This document shows positions 35,301 to 44,277 of a DNA stretch of 64,000 nt, one piece after another. A program made the translations under genes and the position numbers. The notes beneath the pieces were generated by a model. It was not told the origin of the DNA, did not search any database, and worked only from the letters and a program-made list of their open reading frames with translations. Position 1 is the stretch's first letter, and the number at the start of each line of letters is the position of its first letter. The DNA comes from an uncultured Flavobacteriaceae bacterium (GTDB taxonomy: Bacteria > Bacteroidota > Bacteroidia > Flavobacteriales > Flavobacteriaceae): positions 124,001-188,000 of the forward strand of contig CANMSN010000005.1 of assembly GCA_947500585.1 (NCBI GenBank), read 5' to 3'.

Positions 35301-37874
35301 ACTTATAATGTGGGCGAAACGGTTAAAGTAACATTTGCTTCTGGAAGTGAAGGAAGAGCTTTAGTAAGTATTGAAAATGGTACAGAAGTTTTAGATTATA
35401 GTTGGGTTAAAACCCAACAAGGTGAAACGGTTGTTAATATTCCAATAACAGAAGAAATGGCTCCAAATGTGTTTGTAAATATATCGTTATTACAACCGCA
35501 TGCTATTTCAGCAAACGATTTACCTATTCGTTTATACGGCGTCATTCCTATTATGGTTGAAGACCCAAACACGAAGCTTGAACCGCAATTACAAATGCCA
35601 GATAAGTTGAGACCTGAACAAACCTTTGAAGTAAAAGTCTCTGAAAAAAGCAAAAAAGCAATGACGTATACCATTGCTGTAGTTGAAGAAGGCTTACTTG
35701 ATTTAACACGTTTTAAAACGCCAAATGCTTGGAATGAATTTTACAAACGGGAAGCTTTGGGCGTAAAAACTTGGGATATTTTTGATGACGTTATCGGTGC
35801 TTATTCAGGAAGTATAGACCAAGTATTTGCTATTGGCGGCGATGGAAGTGCAGCAGGTGGGAAAAATAAAAAAGCGAATCGTTTTAAACCTGTAGTTACT
35901 TATTTAGGCCCTTTTAAATTAGAGGCTGGTAAAACAAAAACACATCAAATTAAATTACCAAACTATATAGGTTCGGTGCGAACTATGGTGGTTGCTGGAA
36001 ATAATAATGACGAAGCATACGGAAGTACCGAAAAAGCTGTAGAAGTTAAAAAACCGTTGATGGTTTTAGCAACGCTTCCGCGGAAATTGAGCCCTGGTGA
36101 AAAAGTTACCTTACCTGTTACCATTTTTGCCATGGAACCTAAAGTGAAAAACGTAAATATTAGCTTAAAATTAAGCAATGGCATTTCAGTAGTTGGGGCA
36201 AAATCAAAAACCTTGAGTTTTGCCAAACCTGATGAGCAAATGACGTATTTTGAATTGGATGTTAGTAAAGCTAAAGGTATAAATACCGTTGAAGTTATTG
36301 CAACTGGTAATGGTGAGAAATCGACTTATAAAGTGGAATTGGATGTAGTAAACCCTAACCCAATCACTTCAAAAGTTATTGATGAAACTTTAAAAGCTAA
36401 TGCGAATAAAACTTTAGATTTTTCAACGTTTGGAGTAACGGGAACAAATAGCGCAACAGTTGAATTTTCAACCTTACCGCCAATGGATTTTTCTCGTCGT
36501 TTACAATACTTAATTCAATACCCACATGGTTGTGTGGAACAAACGACTTCAAGTGTATTTCCACAACTATTTTTAGCTGATATTTTCGATTTAACCTTTG
36601 ATAAAAAGCAACAAATTCAAACAAACATTGAAAATGGCATTAAGCGTTTAGGACATTTTCAAAGACCCAACGGCGGGTTAAGTTATTGGGTTGGTGAAAA
36701 TTCAGCAAATGATTGGGGCACCAGTTATGCAGGTCATTTTATGATTGAGGCAGAAAAGAAAGGTTTTGTATTGCCACTTACCTTTAAAAGTAATTGGATA
36801 ACATATCAAAAAGAAACCGCTAGAAATTGGCGACCAAGTTATAGAACCTATAATTCTGATTTGGCACAAGCCTATCGTTTATACACTTTGGCTTTGGCTG
36901 GAAGTCCAGATTTATCAAGTATGAACCGTTTACGTGAGTTTAGTGAAATTTCAAATGAAGCCAAATGGCGATTGGCAGCTGCTTATGCATTGGCAGGTCA
37001 AAAAGAGGCAAGTACCGAAATTTCGCAATCGACAAACATAAATTTTAAACCACCACGATATAATTATTACACCTATGGTTCGGTAGATAGAAATCGTGCT
37101 ATGGCTTTAGAAACTATGGTTTTAACTAAAAATTCTAAAATGCGTGAGTTGGCTGAATATATTGCTAAAGACTTATCAAGCAACCGCTGGATGAGTACCC
37201 AAACTACGGCCTATAGTTTATTGTCTATGGCAAAAATGGTAAATGCAAATGGAGGTAAAGCTTTAAAAGTAAATTATACTATTAATGGAAACTCAGAACG
37301 TATAGATACTAAAAGTGCCATTGCTCAACGCGAATTAAAAATTATTGATGGAAACAATAATTTATCAATTACAAACCAAAAAGATAATGTAGTTTATATG
37401 CGTGTTTTAGATTCGGGAAAATTACCACTAGGACAAGAATTAGTTGAACAACGCGGTTTAAGTGTTGCAATAGTATACAAAGACTTGAAAGGAAATAAAA
37501 TTAATGTTTCAAAACTTCAACAGGGTCAGGATTTTATAGCAACAGTTAGTGTTAGTAATTTAAAAAATGAACGTGTAAATGATATCGCTTTAACCCAAAT
37601 TTTTCCATCAGGTTGGGACATTGTAAATACCCGTTTTACTGCTTTTGGAAACAGTACAACCAGTCAAGCTAGATTTACAGATATAAGAGATGATCGCGTA
37701 AATTTCTATTTCGATTTACCCGAAAAAGGAAAACACAGTACAAAAACGTTTAATGTGATGTTGAATGCTTCGTATTTAGGAACCTACTATTTATTTGGTG
37801 TTCAAGCAGAAGCCATGTATGATAATGATTATTTGGTGCGGACTAAAGGGCAATGGATAACAGTTGAAAAGTAA
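32304..37874 (+). CDS. Bacterial alpha-2-macroglobulin lipoprotein
   Basis: A very large (1856 aa) lipoprotein of the alpha-2-macroglobulin family, a protease trap in the periplasm. It has a lipoprotein signal with cysteine in AVSCKKK, an acidic loop near 455-490 rich in Asp, Glu and Tyr, MG-type domains (GYIYGERGVWRPGDTLHL), and an intact thioester motif C1410-V-E-Q1413 in the YPHGCVEQTTSS context. A TED helical domain and C-terminal receptor-like domain follow. It is upstream of pbpC, the usual partner that repairs peptidoglycan, but here one gene lies between them. Confidence 0.93.
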   Translation: MSLKKYVAFVLLIALAVSCKKKAVETDNLFKFRDYISYTTSGVTSVASPIQINLANEVEGWEIGQEITDKIVNIKPHVEGKLTVGNKHTLLFTPDEHLEADTEYTVTVKLGDIYKNMPNGFSDYTFQFKTITPSFNIETNHLQSYSKNWQYLEGIIKSADIISLKDAKTLVEASQNGKKLNLVFNEANENSKYFEFKIDSIRRVIEDSKILVKWNGKAINASNEGENRVIIPGINNFTIVDVDVIQSPEQHLSINFSDPLKKQQNFDGLVSIQNVKSPKYVVDGNVLKVYPSVKLVGVIQVDVFQGIKNAEDFKLKKPFSETITFEDLKPQVKLISNGTILPNSEELKFNFEAVNLSAVDVRIIKIFEDNVLQFFQDNNLNSSNTYDIKKVGRRIAKQTIQLQTAAENTGKWKAYSIDLSKFFNADAGSIYRVEVSFNKNYSLYNCEANTGSSNSENDDYDDYYEEDYYEGDYAEIDSEDEELREEAYWDNKAYRYKNYTYNWREEQNPCHAAYYGESKIVSQNLLASNLGVIAKQGSNNSYCFAVTNILNTNPEANAKVTLYNFQQQELASTTTDNEGLTLIDSDKNAAFAIVSKGKNTTYVKLHDGNSLSLSKFDVSGNRLQRGIKGYIYGERGVWRPGDTLHLTFMLNDNANKLPKGHPVKLEITDPNGKLVYKNVTKDNLNNFFKFTVPTSSEDKTGNYNAKISVGGATFYKGLKIETVKPNRLKIKVDFENDILTSKAPLKGTLDVKWLHGAPGKNLKAEIKAKFSSAYTAFKNYKNYTFNDPTRKFQTEESIIFEGNVDENGLANISNKLEVGKNAPGMLNVQFLVRAFENGGDFSMDAFTKQYAPYESFVGLRSPKGNAYGSFFTDENQTFDVVVVDANGKPIKRNNLEVKVYKVEWRWWWNSSYDDLSSYVSSSYHRPYLSKKINTDSNGKATFNLKIPDNKRGRYLIRISDPISGHATGRTAYFYKNWWQKAPSSDKEAAKMLVFSADKETYNVGETVKVTFASGSEGRALVSIENGTEVLDYSWVKTQQGETVVNIPITEEMAPNVFVNISLLQPHAISANDLPIRLYGVIPIMVEDPNTKLEPQLQMPDKLRPEQTFEVKVSEKSKKAMTYTIAVVEEGLLDLTRFKTPNAWNEFYKREALGVKTWDIFDDVIGAYSGSIDQVFAIGGDGSAAGGKNKKANRFKPVVTYLGPFKLEAGKTKTHQIKLPNYIGSVRTMVVAGNNNDEAYGSTEKAVEVKKPLMVLATLPRKLSPGEKVTLPVTIFAMEPKVKNVNISLKLSNGISVVGAKSKTLSFAKPDEQMTYFELDVSKAKGINTVEVIATGNGEKSTYKVELDVVNPNPITSKVIDETLKANANKTLDFSTFGVTGTNSATVEFSTLPPMDFSRRLQYLIQYPHGCVEQTTSSVFPQLFLADIFDLTFDKKQQIQTNIENGIKRLGHFQRPNGGLSYWVGENSANDWGTSYAGHFMIEAEKKGFVLPLTFKSNWITYQKETARNWRPSYRTYNSDLAQAYRLYTLALAGSPDLSSMNRLREFSEISNEAKWRLAAAYALAGQKEASTEISQSTNINFKPPRYNYYTYGSVDRNRAMALETMVLTKNSKMRELAEYIAKDLSSNRWMSTQTTAYSLLSMAKMVNANGGKALKVNYTINGNSERIDTKSAIAQRELKIIDGNNNLSITNQKDNVVYMRVLDSGKLPLGQELVEQRGLSVAIVYKDLKGNKINVSKLQQGQDFIATVSVSNLKNERVNDIALTQIFPSGWDIVNTRFTAFGNSTTSQARFTDIRDDRVNFYFDLPEKGKHSTKTFNVMLNASYLGTYYLFGVQAEAMYDNDYLVRTKGQWITVEK

Positions 37875-38019
37875 TTATTTACTTATTTTACTTGGTTTTA
37901 CTAGAGAAATAATAAAAATCGCTTAACAGGCATAAAATGTATTGAAACGAAACTTTATCTTTACCTTGTATGCCCAACTGTGAGTGAAATAATAATACTT
38001 AAATTGATAAAATAAGATT

Positions 38020-39474
38020 ATGAAAAAAACAGCTTTAATTATTCTAATTGCAACATTAAATTTATTACTCCCTCAAACAATTGAAGCAAAGGTTGAGCTT
38101 CCTGCTATAGTCTCTTCTAATATGGTATTACAGCGCAATACTACTATAGTACTTTGGGGTTGGTCTGATGCCAAAGAGGATATAGAAATTGAAGCCTCTT
38201 GGTTAAAAAAAACAATAAATATTACATCTGATAATGAGGGCAATTGGCGTTTAGAGGTAAAAACAACCAATAGTAAAGCCCTTCAAACTATTAAAATAAA
38301 AAGTAAAGCATCAAATATTATATTAGAAAATATCCTTTTTGGAGAAGTTTGGTTGTGTTCTGGACAATCAAATATGTTTCAACCCATTAGCGGGTATAGT
38401 GGCCAACCTACATTTATCCCTAGTATGACTATAGCAAAATCTAGTAACCCAAATTTACGATTGTTTTCAGTTGATAAAATTGGCTCTAAAACACCACTAA
38501 AAAATATTGAAAAGTATACGCCTTGGCAACAAGCATCTCCAGAAAGTATTATAGATTTTAGTGCAATTGCTTATTTCTTTGGTCAACAACTTCAAGAAAC
38601 GCTAGATTGCCCTGTTGGAATGATTCATACGTCTTGGGGTGGTAGCACAGTTCAAGCTTGGATGAGTAACGAAACCATAAGTTCTTACGAGACTATTAAT
38701 CTTGAAAAAGTTGACATTTCAAAACAAACAAATCATATACCAACAGCTTTATTTAATTCTATGATTAATCCATTAGTACCATATACTATCAAAGGGATGT
38801 TGTGGTATCAAGGAGAATCAAATCGTAATGAACCTGAAAACTATAAAAAACTTTTTCCTGCAATGGTAAAGGATTGGCGATCACGTTGGGGCATAGGAGA
38901 TTTCCCCTTTTATTACGTACAAATTGCACCTTTTATTTATGGTGGTAATAAAGAGTATGGATATCCAGACAATTCTGCATTTATTCGCGAAGCGCAGTTA
39001 GAATGTTTAGATTTAATTCCAAATTCAGGAATTGCCATTACTATGGATATTGGCGAAGAGGATTTCATACATCCACCTAAGAAAAAAGAAGTAGCCGATA
39101 GATTATTATACAATGCATTAAACCAAACCTATAACTTCAAAACAGTAGATTATGCTGCACCAATTTATGAGTCATTTCTTTTAAAGGATAAAGGAATGCT
39201 TATAAAATTTAAAAATGCTGAGACGGGTTTATATACTTATAATACATTAGAAGGTTTTGAGATAGCAGGAACAGATAAAGTGTTTTACCCAGCTGAAGCT
39301 AAAATTTTGAACCGAAAAGATGTATTTGTAAAAAGTGAATCAGTACCAAATCCTGTGGCAGTAAGATATGCCTGGAGCAACTGGGTATTAGGAACTCTTT
39401 TTGACACTAACCTTCTTCCTGCATCATCATTTAGAACAGATACATGGGAAGATGCTACACAAGTTGAAAAATAA
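38020..39474 (+). CDS. Sialate O-acetylesterase (SGNH hydrolase)
   Basis: A 484-residue secreted carbohydrate esterase of the sialate O-acetylesterase family. It has a signal peptide (MKKTALIILIATLNLLLPQTIEA), a beta-rich N-terminal domain starting LPAIVSSNMVLQRN, and an SGNH core with catalytic serine in CSGQSNM, the WYQGESN block and a late Asp/His segment (DFIHPPKK). It removes O-acetyl groups from sialic acids or acetylated glycans; the substrate here is unknown. It interrupts the a2M-pbpC pair, with about 110-145 base gaps on each side. Confidence 0.88.
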   Translation: MKKTALIILIATLNLLLPQTIEAKVELPAIVSSNMVLQRNTTIVLWGWSDAKEDIEIEASWLKKTINITSDNEGNWRLEVKTTNSKALQTIKIKSKASNIILENILFGEVWLCSGQSNMFQPISGYSGQPTFIPSMTIAKSSNPNLRLFSVDKIGSKTPLKNIEKYTPWQQASPESIIDFSAIAYFFGQQLQETLDCPVGMIHTSWGGSTVQAWMSNETISSYETINLEKVDISKQTNHIPTALFNSMINPLVPYTIKGMLWYQGESNRNEPENYKKLFPAMVKDWRSRWGIGDFPFYYVQIAPFIYGGNKEYGYPDNSAFIREAQLECLDLIPNSGIAITMDIGEEDFIHPPKKKEVADRLLYNALNQTYNFKTVDYAAPIYESFLLKDKGMLIKFKNAETGLYTYNTLEGFEIAGTDKVFYPAEAKILNRKDVFVKSESVPNPVAVRYAWSNWVLGTLFDTNLLPASSFRTDTWEDATQVEK

Positions 39475-39585
39475 GATTAGATATGCAATTTGTGTATGTT
39501 TTGTAAGTACTCTTAAAGTCTTTTTTTATATAAAGGCATCTTAAAAAACATCTAAATTTATGGCTAAAAGAGTAAATAATAGTGC

Positions 39586-41937
39586 GTGTTTAAATTAAAA
39601 AAATACATAAAGAAGCATAAAATAAAAACTGCTGTTTTTGTAGTAATTTTAGCTTTTTATGTTTTTTGTTTACCAAAACAACTATTTAAAGACCCTACCG
39701 CTACTGTAATTACTAGTAAAAACAATATATTACTAGGAGCTCAAATTGCAAAAGACGGACAATGGCGCTTCCCTTATAATGATAGTATTCCTGAAAAATT
39801 TAAAACCTGTATTGTTCAATTTGAAGACGAGTATTTTTATAAGCACCCTGGGTTTAATCCGATTTCGATTTTCAAGGCTTTACGAGATAATTTAAAATCT
39901 GATGGCATTAAACGAGGCGGAAGTACCATTACTCAGCAAGTTATTCGCTTATCTAGAAAAGGACAAAAACGAACATATTTTGAAAAACTAAAAGAAATAA
40001 TTTTAGCAACAAGGTTGGAGTTTCGAGACTCGAAAAATAAGATTCTGGCCTATTATAGTAGTAATGCACCTTTTGGGGGGAATGTAGTTGGGCTTGATGC
40101 CGCTTCATGGCGATATTTTAATAGAAATGCAAACGAATTATCTTGGGCAGAAAGTGCTACTCTAGCGGTTTTACCTAACGCACCAAGTTTAATTTATCCG
40201 GGTAAAAATCAAGAAAAACTTTTAAGGAAACGGAATAGATTACTTAAAAAACTCTTGGAAAATACAGTGATAGATTCTCTAACGTATAGTTTATCAATTG
40301 CTGAAAGCTTACCACAAAAGCCTTATACTTTACCTCAAATGGCGCCACATTTATTACAAAAAGTAGGGCAAATCCATAATGGAAAACGAATACAAACTAC
40401 TATAAATTTTAAACTCCAAAACCGTATTAATCATATTGTAAAAACACATTATAATCAATTAAGTCAGAATGAAATTTATAATGCAGCGGTTTTAGTTTTA
40501 GATGTAAAAACAAGACAAGTTTTAGCTTATGTTGGCAATACACCAACCGATAAAGCCCATCAAAAAGATGTGGATATTATAGATAAACCAAGAAGTACAG
40601 GTAGTATTTTAAAACCTTTTCTATACGCTGCCATGTTAGATTCTGGAGATTTATTACCTAATACTTTAGTAGCAGATGTACCCACACAATTTGGGAGTTA
40701 TAACCCAGAAAATTATAATAAAACTTATGACGGTGCGGTGCCTGCAAGTTATGCTTTGTCACGTTCTTTAAATGTTCCGGCTGTAATAATGTTACAGGAA
40801 TTCGGATTGGATAGATTTCATCATTATTTAAAAGGTTTAAAGTTGAAAGATTTAAAATACAATGCAAATCATTATGGTTTATCGCTTATTTTGGGTGGCG
40901 CCGAAAGTAATTTATGGGATTTATGTAAAAGCTATGCAGGACTTTCTTCAACCTTAAATCATTTTTCTGAAAATTCAAGCGAGTACTTTTCAAATGAATT
41001 TTGCGAACCCACGTTTTTGGCTTCAAAAAAAATAGATTTTGGAACAATAGCAAAAGATAAAACCCTATTTGATGCTGGATCAATATACCTAACTTATGAA
41101 AGTTTAAAGGAAGTAAACAGACCCGAAAGTGACGAAAGTTGGGAGTTTTTCGATAGCTCTAAAGAAATTGCTTGGAAAACAGGCACTAGTTTTGGTTTCC
41201 GAGATGCATGGGCTATTGGCACCACCAAAGATTATGTAGTTGGCGTTTGGGTTGGAAATGCCGATGGTGAAGGACGTCCAGGTTTAGTTGGCGTTCAAAC
41301 GGCTGCGCCTATTTTATTTGATGTGTTTGATTTATTACCCAATAGCGATTGGTTTTCAAAACCTTTTGACGACATGCAACGCGTGACTATTTGTAAACAA
41401 AGCGGATATAGAGCTTCCCCAAATTGTAATGAAACCGAAGAAAAATTTATTCAAGTTGCAGGGTTAAAAACCAAACCTTGTCCGTATCATATTCTAATTC
41501 ATTTAGATAAAAATGAAAGCTTTCAAGTCAATTCATCTTGTGAAGATTTAAGTAATATCAAACATAAATCTTGGTTTGTATTACCGCCATTAATGGCTTA
41601 TTATTACAAAACTAAAAATCCGTTTTACAAACCTTTACCAAGATTTAAAGCAGGATGTTTGGGTGAAAATGAAATCTCTATTGATTTTATTTATCCAAAA
41701 GAAAATAACAGTATTTTTTTACCTAAGGATTTTGATGGGCAAACTAACGACCTTATTTTAAAAATTGCACATTCTAAACCAGAAAGTACGGTTTTTTGGT
41801 ATGTTGATGATACCTTCGTTGGCTCTACAAAAAGTATTCATGAATTGGCTGTGATTCCTAAATATGGAAAACATAGTATTACAGTCGTTGATGAATTTGG
41901 AAATGAAGCTAAACGAGATTTTGAAATTTCAAATTAA
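39586..41937 (+). CDS. pbpC: Penicillin-binding protein 1C
   Basis: A 783-residue bifunctional peptidoglycan synthase. An N-terminal membrane anchor (15-30) is followed by a GT51 transglycosylase domain with E80-D81 in FEDEYFYKHPG and RGGSTITQQ. The transpeptidase domain has S340-I-L-K343, SRSLN and K531-T-G-T-S, and a C-terminal BiPBP_C domain follows. The start is a GTG at 39586; no ATG gives a better frame. PBP1C genes are classically linked to alpha-2-macroglobulin, as here. Confidence 0.94.
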   Translation: MFKLKKYIKKHKIKTAVFVVILAFYVFCLPKQLFKDPTATVITSKNNILLGAQIAKDGQWRFPYNDSIPEKFKTCIVQFEDEYFYKHPGFNPISIFKALRDNLKSDGIKRGGSTITQQVIRLSRKGQKRTYFEKLKEIILATRLEFRDSKNKILAYYSSNAPFGGNVVGLDAASWRYFNRNANELSWAESATLAVLPNAPSLIYPGKNQEKLLRKRNRLLKKLLENTVIDSLTYSLSIAESLPQKPYTLPQMAPHLLQKVGQIHNGKRIQTTINFKLQNRINHIVKTHYNQLSQNEIYNAAVLVLDVKTRQVLAYVGNTPTDKAHQKDVDIIDKPRSTGSILKPFLYAAMLDSGDLLPNTLVADVPTQFGSYNPENYNKTYDGAVPASYALSRSLNVPAVIMLQEFGLDRFHHYLKGLKLKDLKYNANHYGLSLILGGAESNLWDLCKSYAGLSSTLNHFSENSSEYFSNEFCEPTFLASKKIDFGTIAKDKTLFDAGSIYLTYESLKEVNRPESDESWEFFDSSKEIAWKTGTSFGFRDAWAIGTTKDYVVGVWVGNADGEGRPGLVGVQTAAPILFDVFDLLPNSDWFSKPFDDMQRVTICKQSGYRASPNCNETEEKFIQVAGLKTKPCPYHILIHLDKNESFQVNSSCEDLSNIKHKSWFVLPPLMAYYYKTKNPFYKPLPRFKAGCLGENEISIDFIYPKENNSIFLPKDFDGQTNDLILKIAHSKPESTVFWYVDDTFVGSTKSIHELAVIPKYGKHSITVVDEFGNEAKRDFEISN

Positions 41938-41939
41938 CA

Positions 41940-42488
41940 TCACCTTAACGGAAACCCTTTGCCAGCCCACCAAGGATGGATTTCAATTTCTAATCGTCCA
42001 GCTTTAACCATAGGATCTGAATTTGCTAAACTATCTGCCATTTTAAGAGTAGGAACATTGTAAATTGTAATGCCTCTAATATCACCATCATCTCCAAAAG
42101 GTCCTGAAATATCTGCATAACCAAGCTCATACATCTTTGTTAAATGTGCTAAGTGTTCTTTTTGAAGTTCGGCGGCTTCTTCTTCATTTTGACCTCGAAT
42201 AGGGCCAGTTTTTAAAAACGCCATGAAGTATTGTTGCATTAAAATAGTGTCTTGGGTTTCTTCATCAACATAATCAAATACCTGAAAACCTTTGGTTGTA
42301 AGTTCGTCTTTAATTTGCTTTGTAGTTTTTTTAATAGGTACTTCAATAACGTCTACTTTAATAGAATCAATAATGTCTTCAACAAGTTCGGTCATGTTTT
42401 GATCAACATCCAAATCAGATGTTTTAGTCTCTTCTTTGCAGGCGCATAAAGCCAAAAGTACTGAACAAAATAATAGTAATTTTTTCAT
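41940..42488 (-). CDS. Lipoprotein with YciI-like domain
   Basis: A 182-residue lipoprotein (signal MKKLLLFCSVLLALCAC) with an acidic linker and a C-terminal YciI-like dimeric alpha-beta domain (about 88-175): YFMAFLKTGP, HLAHLTKMYELGYADISGPFGDDG and ADSLANSDPMVKAGRLEIEIHPWW. YciI domains are enzyme-like; a secreted lipidated form is unusual. It converges on pbpC, with 2 bases between the two stop codons, and lies downstream of the CYTH gene. Confidence 0.75.
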   Translation of the reverse strand: MKKLLLFCSVLLALCACKEETKTSDLDVDQNMTELVEDIIDSIKVDVIEVPIKKTTKQIKDELTTKGFQVFDYVDEETQDTILMQQYFMAFLKTGPIRGQNEEEAAELQKEHLAHLTKMYELGYADISGPFGDDGDIRGITIYNVPTLKMADSLANSDPMVKAGRLEIEIHPWWAGKGFPLR

Positions 42489-42498
42489 AATTCTTGTT

Positions 42499-42978
42499 TT
42501 ATAAATTAATACCCCAACTCTTATAAGGTGCTTTACTTAATTGTGAGTTATAATATTTTATAGTTCCTGTAACTTCTTTTCCTAACCAATTTGGTTTTTC
42601 AAATACTTCGTTTTCAAATTTCAATTCAACTTCTGCAATCACAAGACCTTCGTTGTCTTTAAAAAATTCATCTACCTCAAAAATATGGTTTCCAACTTCA
42701 ATTTCATAACGCATTTTATCAATAATTGTAGGTTCACAAAGTTTTAGAAGCGATTGGGTTTCATCTTTAGGAATTTCTTTTTCCCATTCAAAACGCGATA
42801 AACCATCTTTTGATGATTGTCCTTTTACAGTAATAAACCCTTTGTCTCCTTTTAATCTAACACGTACAGTTCGTGCTTTATCCGTATTTAAAAACCCTTG
42901 ACTAATTCTAGTTTTTTTGAAAGCCTCACTTTTATAAGCATCAGAATTTACTAAAAATTTACGTTCTATCTCTATCAC
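42499..42978 (-). CDS. CYTH-domain protein (triphosphate tunnel enzyme)
   Basis: A 159-residue CYTH protein. It begins with the signature IEIERKFLV, followed by alternating basic and acidic strands (TVRVRLKGDKGFITVKG, RFEWEKEIP, EVDEFFKDNEGLVIAEVEL). These line the tunnel that binds triphosphates and metal. Bacterial CYTH enzymes are tripolyphosphatases or adenylate cyclases; short single-domain forms are usually phosphatases. The start is GTG at 42978. It lies 10 bases from the YciI-like gene. Confidence 0.85.
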   Translation of the reverse strand: MIEIERKFLVNSDAYKSEAFKKTRISQGFLNTDKARTVRVRLKGDKGFITVKGQSSKDGLSRFEWEKEIPKDETQSLLKLCEPTIIDKMRYEIEVGNHIFEVDEFFKDNEGLVIAEVELKFENEVFEKPNWLGKEVTGTIKYYNSQLSKAPYKSWGINL

Positions 42979-43064
42979 TATGTTATATTAAAAGGCATTT
43001 AATGAAAAAGAATTCCTTGATGATAGTTCGCTTCAAGAAATTTTTTATTGCCTAAATTTACAGT

Positions 43065-44165
43065 ATGTCTAGCGATTTACCAATTAGAAAAATTATTCAT
43101 GTAGATATGGATGCGTTTTATGCTTCTGTAGAGCAAATGGATAATCCTGATTTAAAGGGGAAACCTATTGCTGTTGGCGGTGGTGGAAAACGTGGCGTTA
43201 TTAGTGCTGCAAGTTATGAGGCTAGAAAATTTGGCGTAAAAAGTGCCATGGCAGGAAATCTTGCTGCTAAATTGTGTCCCAATCTTATTTTTGTTCGACC
43301 TAATTTTGAACGTTACAGTGAAATTTCTAAAAAAATTAGAAAAATATTTTATGATTATACCGATTTGGTTGAACCGCTTTCTCTTGATGAAGCCTATTTA
43401 GATGTTACTGAAAATAAAAAAGGAAACCCAAGTGCGTCATTAATTGCCGAAGAAATTCGCGAACGTATTTTAAAAGAAGTAGGACTCACAGCTTCTGCAG
43501 GAATTTCTATTAATAAATTTATTGCTAAAGTAGCAAGTGACTATAATAAACCTAACGGACAAAAAACGGTTAACCCCGAGGAAGTCATCACGTTTTTAGA
43601 AGATTTAGATATTCGTAAATTCTATGGTGTTGGAAAAGTTACTGCCGAAAAAATGTATCAGAAAGGCATATTTACAGGGCTAGATTTAAAGCAAAAATCG
43701 TTAGAATATTTAGATGAAAACTTCGGGAAATCTGGTCGCTATTATTATTACGTGGTTCGAGGTATTCATAACAGTGAAGTAAAACCAAACCGCATACGAA
43801 AAAGTTTAGCTGCTGAACGTACATTTAGTGAAAATTTATCTTCTGAAATATTTATGCTTAAAAAGTTAGAGCATATTGCTGAAGAAGTTTCCAGACGTTT
43901 AAGCAAAAGTAAAGTGGCTGGTAAAACGGTGACTTTGAAAATAAAGTATAGTGATTTTACCTTACAAACTCGAAGCAAAACATTACCTTATTATTTAAGT
44001 GATAAAAGTGTTATTTTAGAAACCGCTAAAGATTTATTGTATCAAGAAAAGTTGAGTAATTCGGTACGTTTATTAGGTATTTCTATATCTAATTTAAATA
44101 CTGAAACTAAGAAAAAGCCTGAACTGAAGAAAAGTGTTAGTGTGCAGTTGAAATTTGAGTTTTAA
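43065..44165 (+). CDS. dinB: DNA polymerase IV
   Basis: A 366-residue Y-family translesion DNA polymerase. Catalytic carboxylates are in HVDMDAFYASVEQ (D14, D16) and LSLDEAYLDVTE. The helix-hairpin-helix thumb (FYGVGKVTAEKMYQKGI) and the little-finger domain with RKSLAAERTFSEN follow. Length is normal for Bacteroidota. It is divergent from the CYTH gene, and no SOS operator was recognised. Confidence 0.95.
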   Translation: MSSDLPIRKIIHVDMDAFYASVEQMDNPDLKGKPIAVGGGGKRGVISAASYEARKFGVKSAMAGNLAAKLCPNLIFVRPNFERYSEISKKIRKIFYDYTDLVEPLSLDEAYLDVTENKKGNPSASLIAEEIRERILKEVGLTASAGISINKFIAKVASDYNKPNGQKTVNPEEVITFLEDLDIRKFYGVGKVTAEKMYQKGIFTGLDLKQKSLEYLDENFGKSGRYYYYVVRGIHNSEVKPNRIRKSLAAERTFSENLSSEIFMLKKLEHIAEEVSRRLSKSKVAGKTVTLKIKYSDFTLQTRSKTLPYYLSDKSVILETAKDLLYQEKLSNSVRLLGISISNLNTETKKKPELKKSVSVQLKFEF

Positions 44166-44207
44166 AGATAATAGAATTGCTTGATTTTGTAAAAAAATTC
44201 AACTAAA

Positions 44208-44228
44208 TTCGTTTAACGTTGTATATAA
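44208..44228 (+). repeat. Left inverted repeat of the orphan-gene unit
   Basis: TTCGTTTAACGTT (44208-44220) followed by GTATATAA. Its inverted counterpart AACGTTAAACGAA is at 45374-45386, preceded by TTATACATA. The two enclose the unknown gene at 44278-45285 and nothing else coding. Confidence 0.7.
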
Positions 44229-44277
44229 ATCATTAAAACTGATTCATATACTTAAAAATAGTTAGCCATTATTAGAA

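Noticed and set aside
35396-36226. Minus-strand frames inside the alpha-2-macroglobulin gene
   Set aside because: Antisense to a continuous 1856-residue gene with clear family motifs; no independent support.
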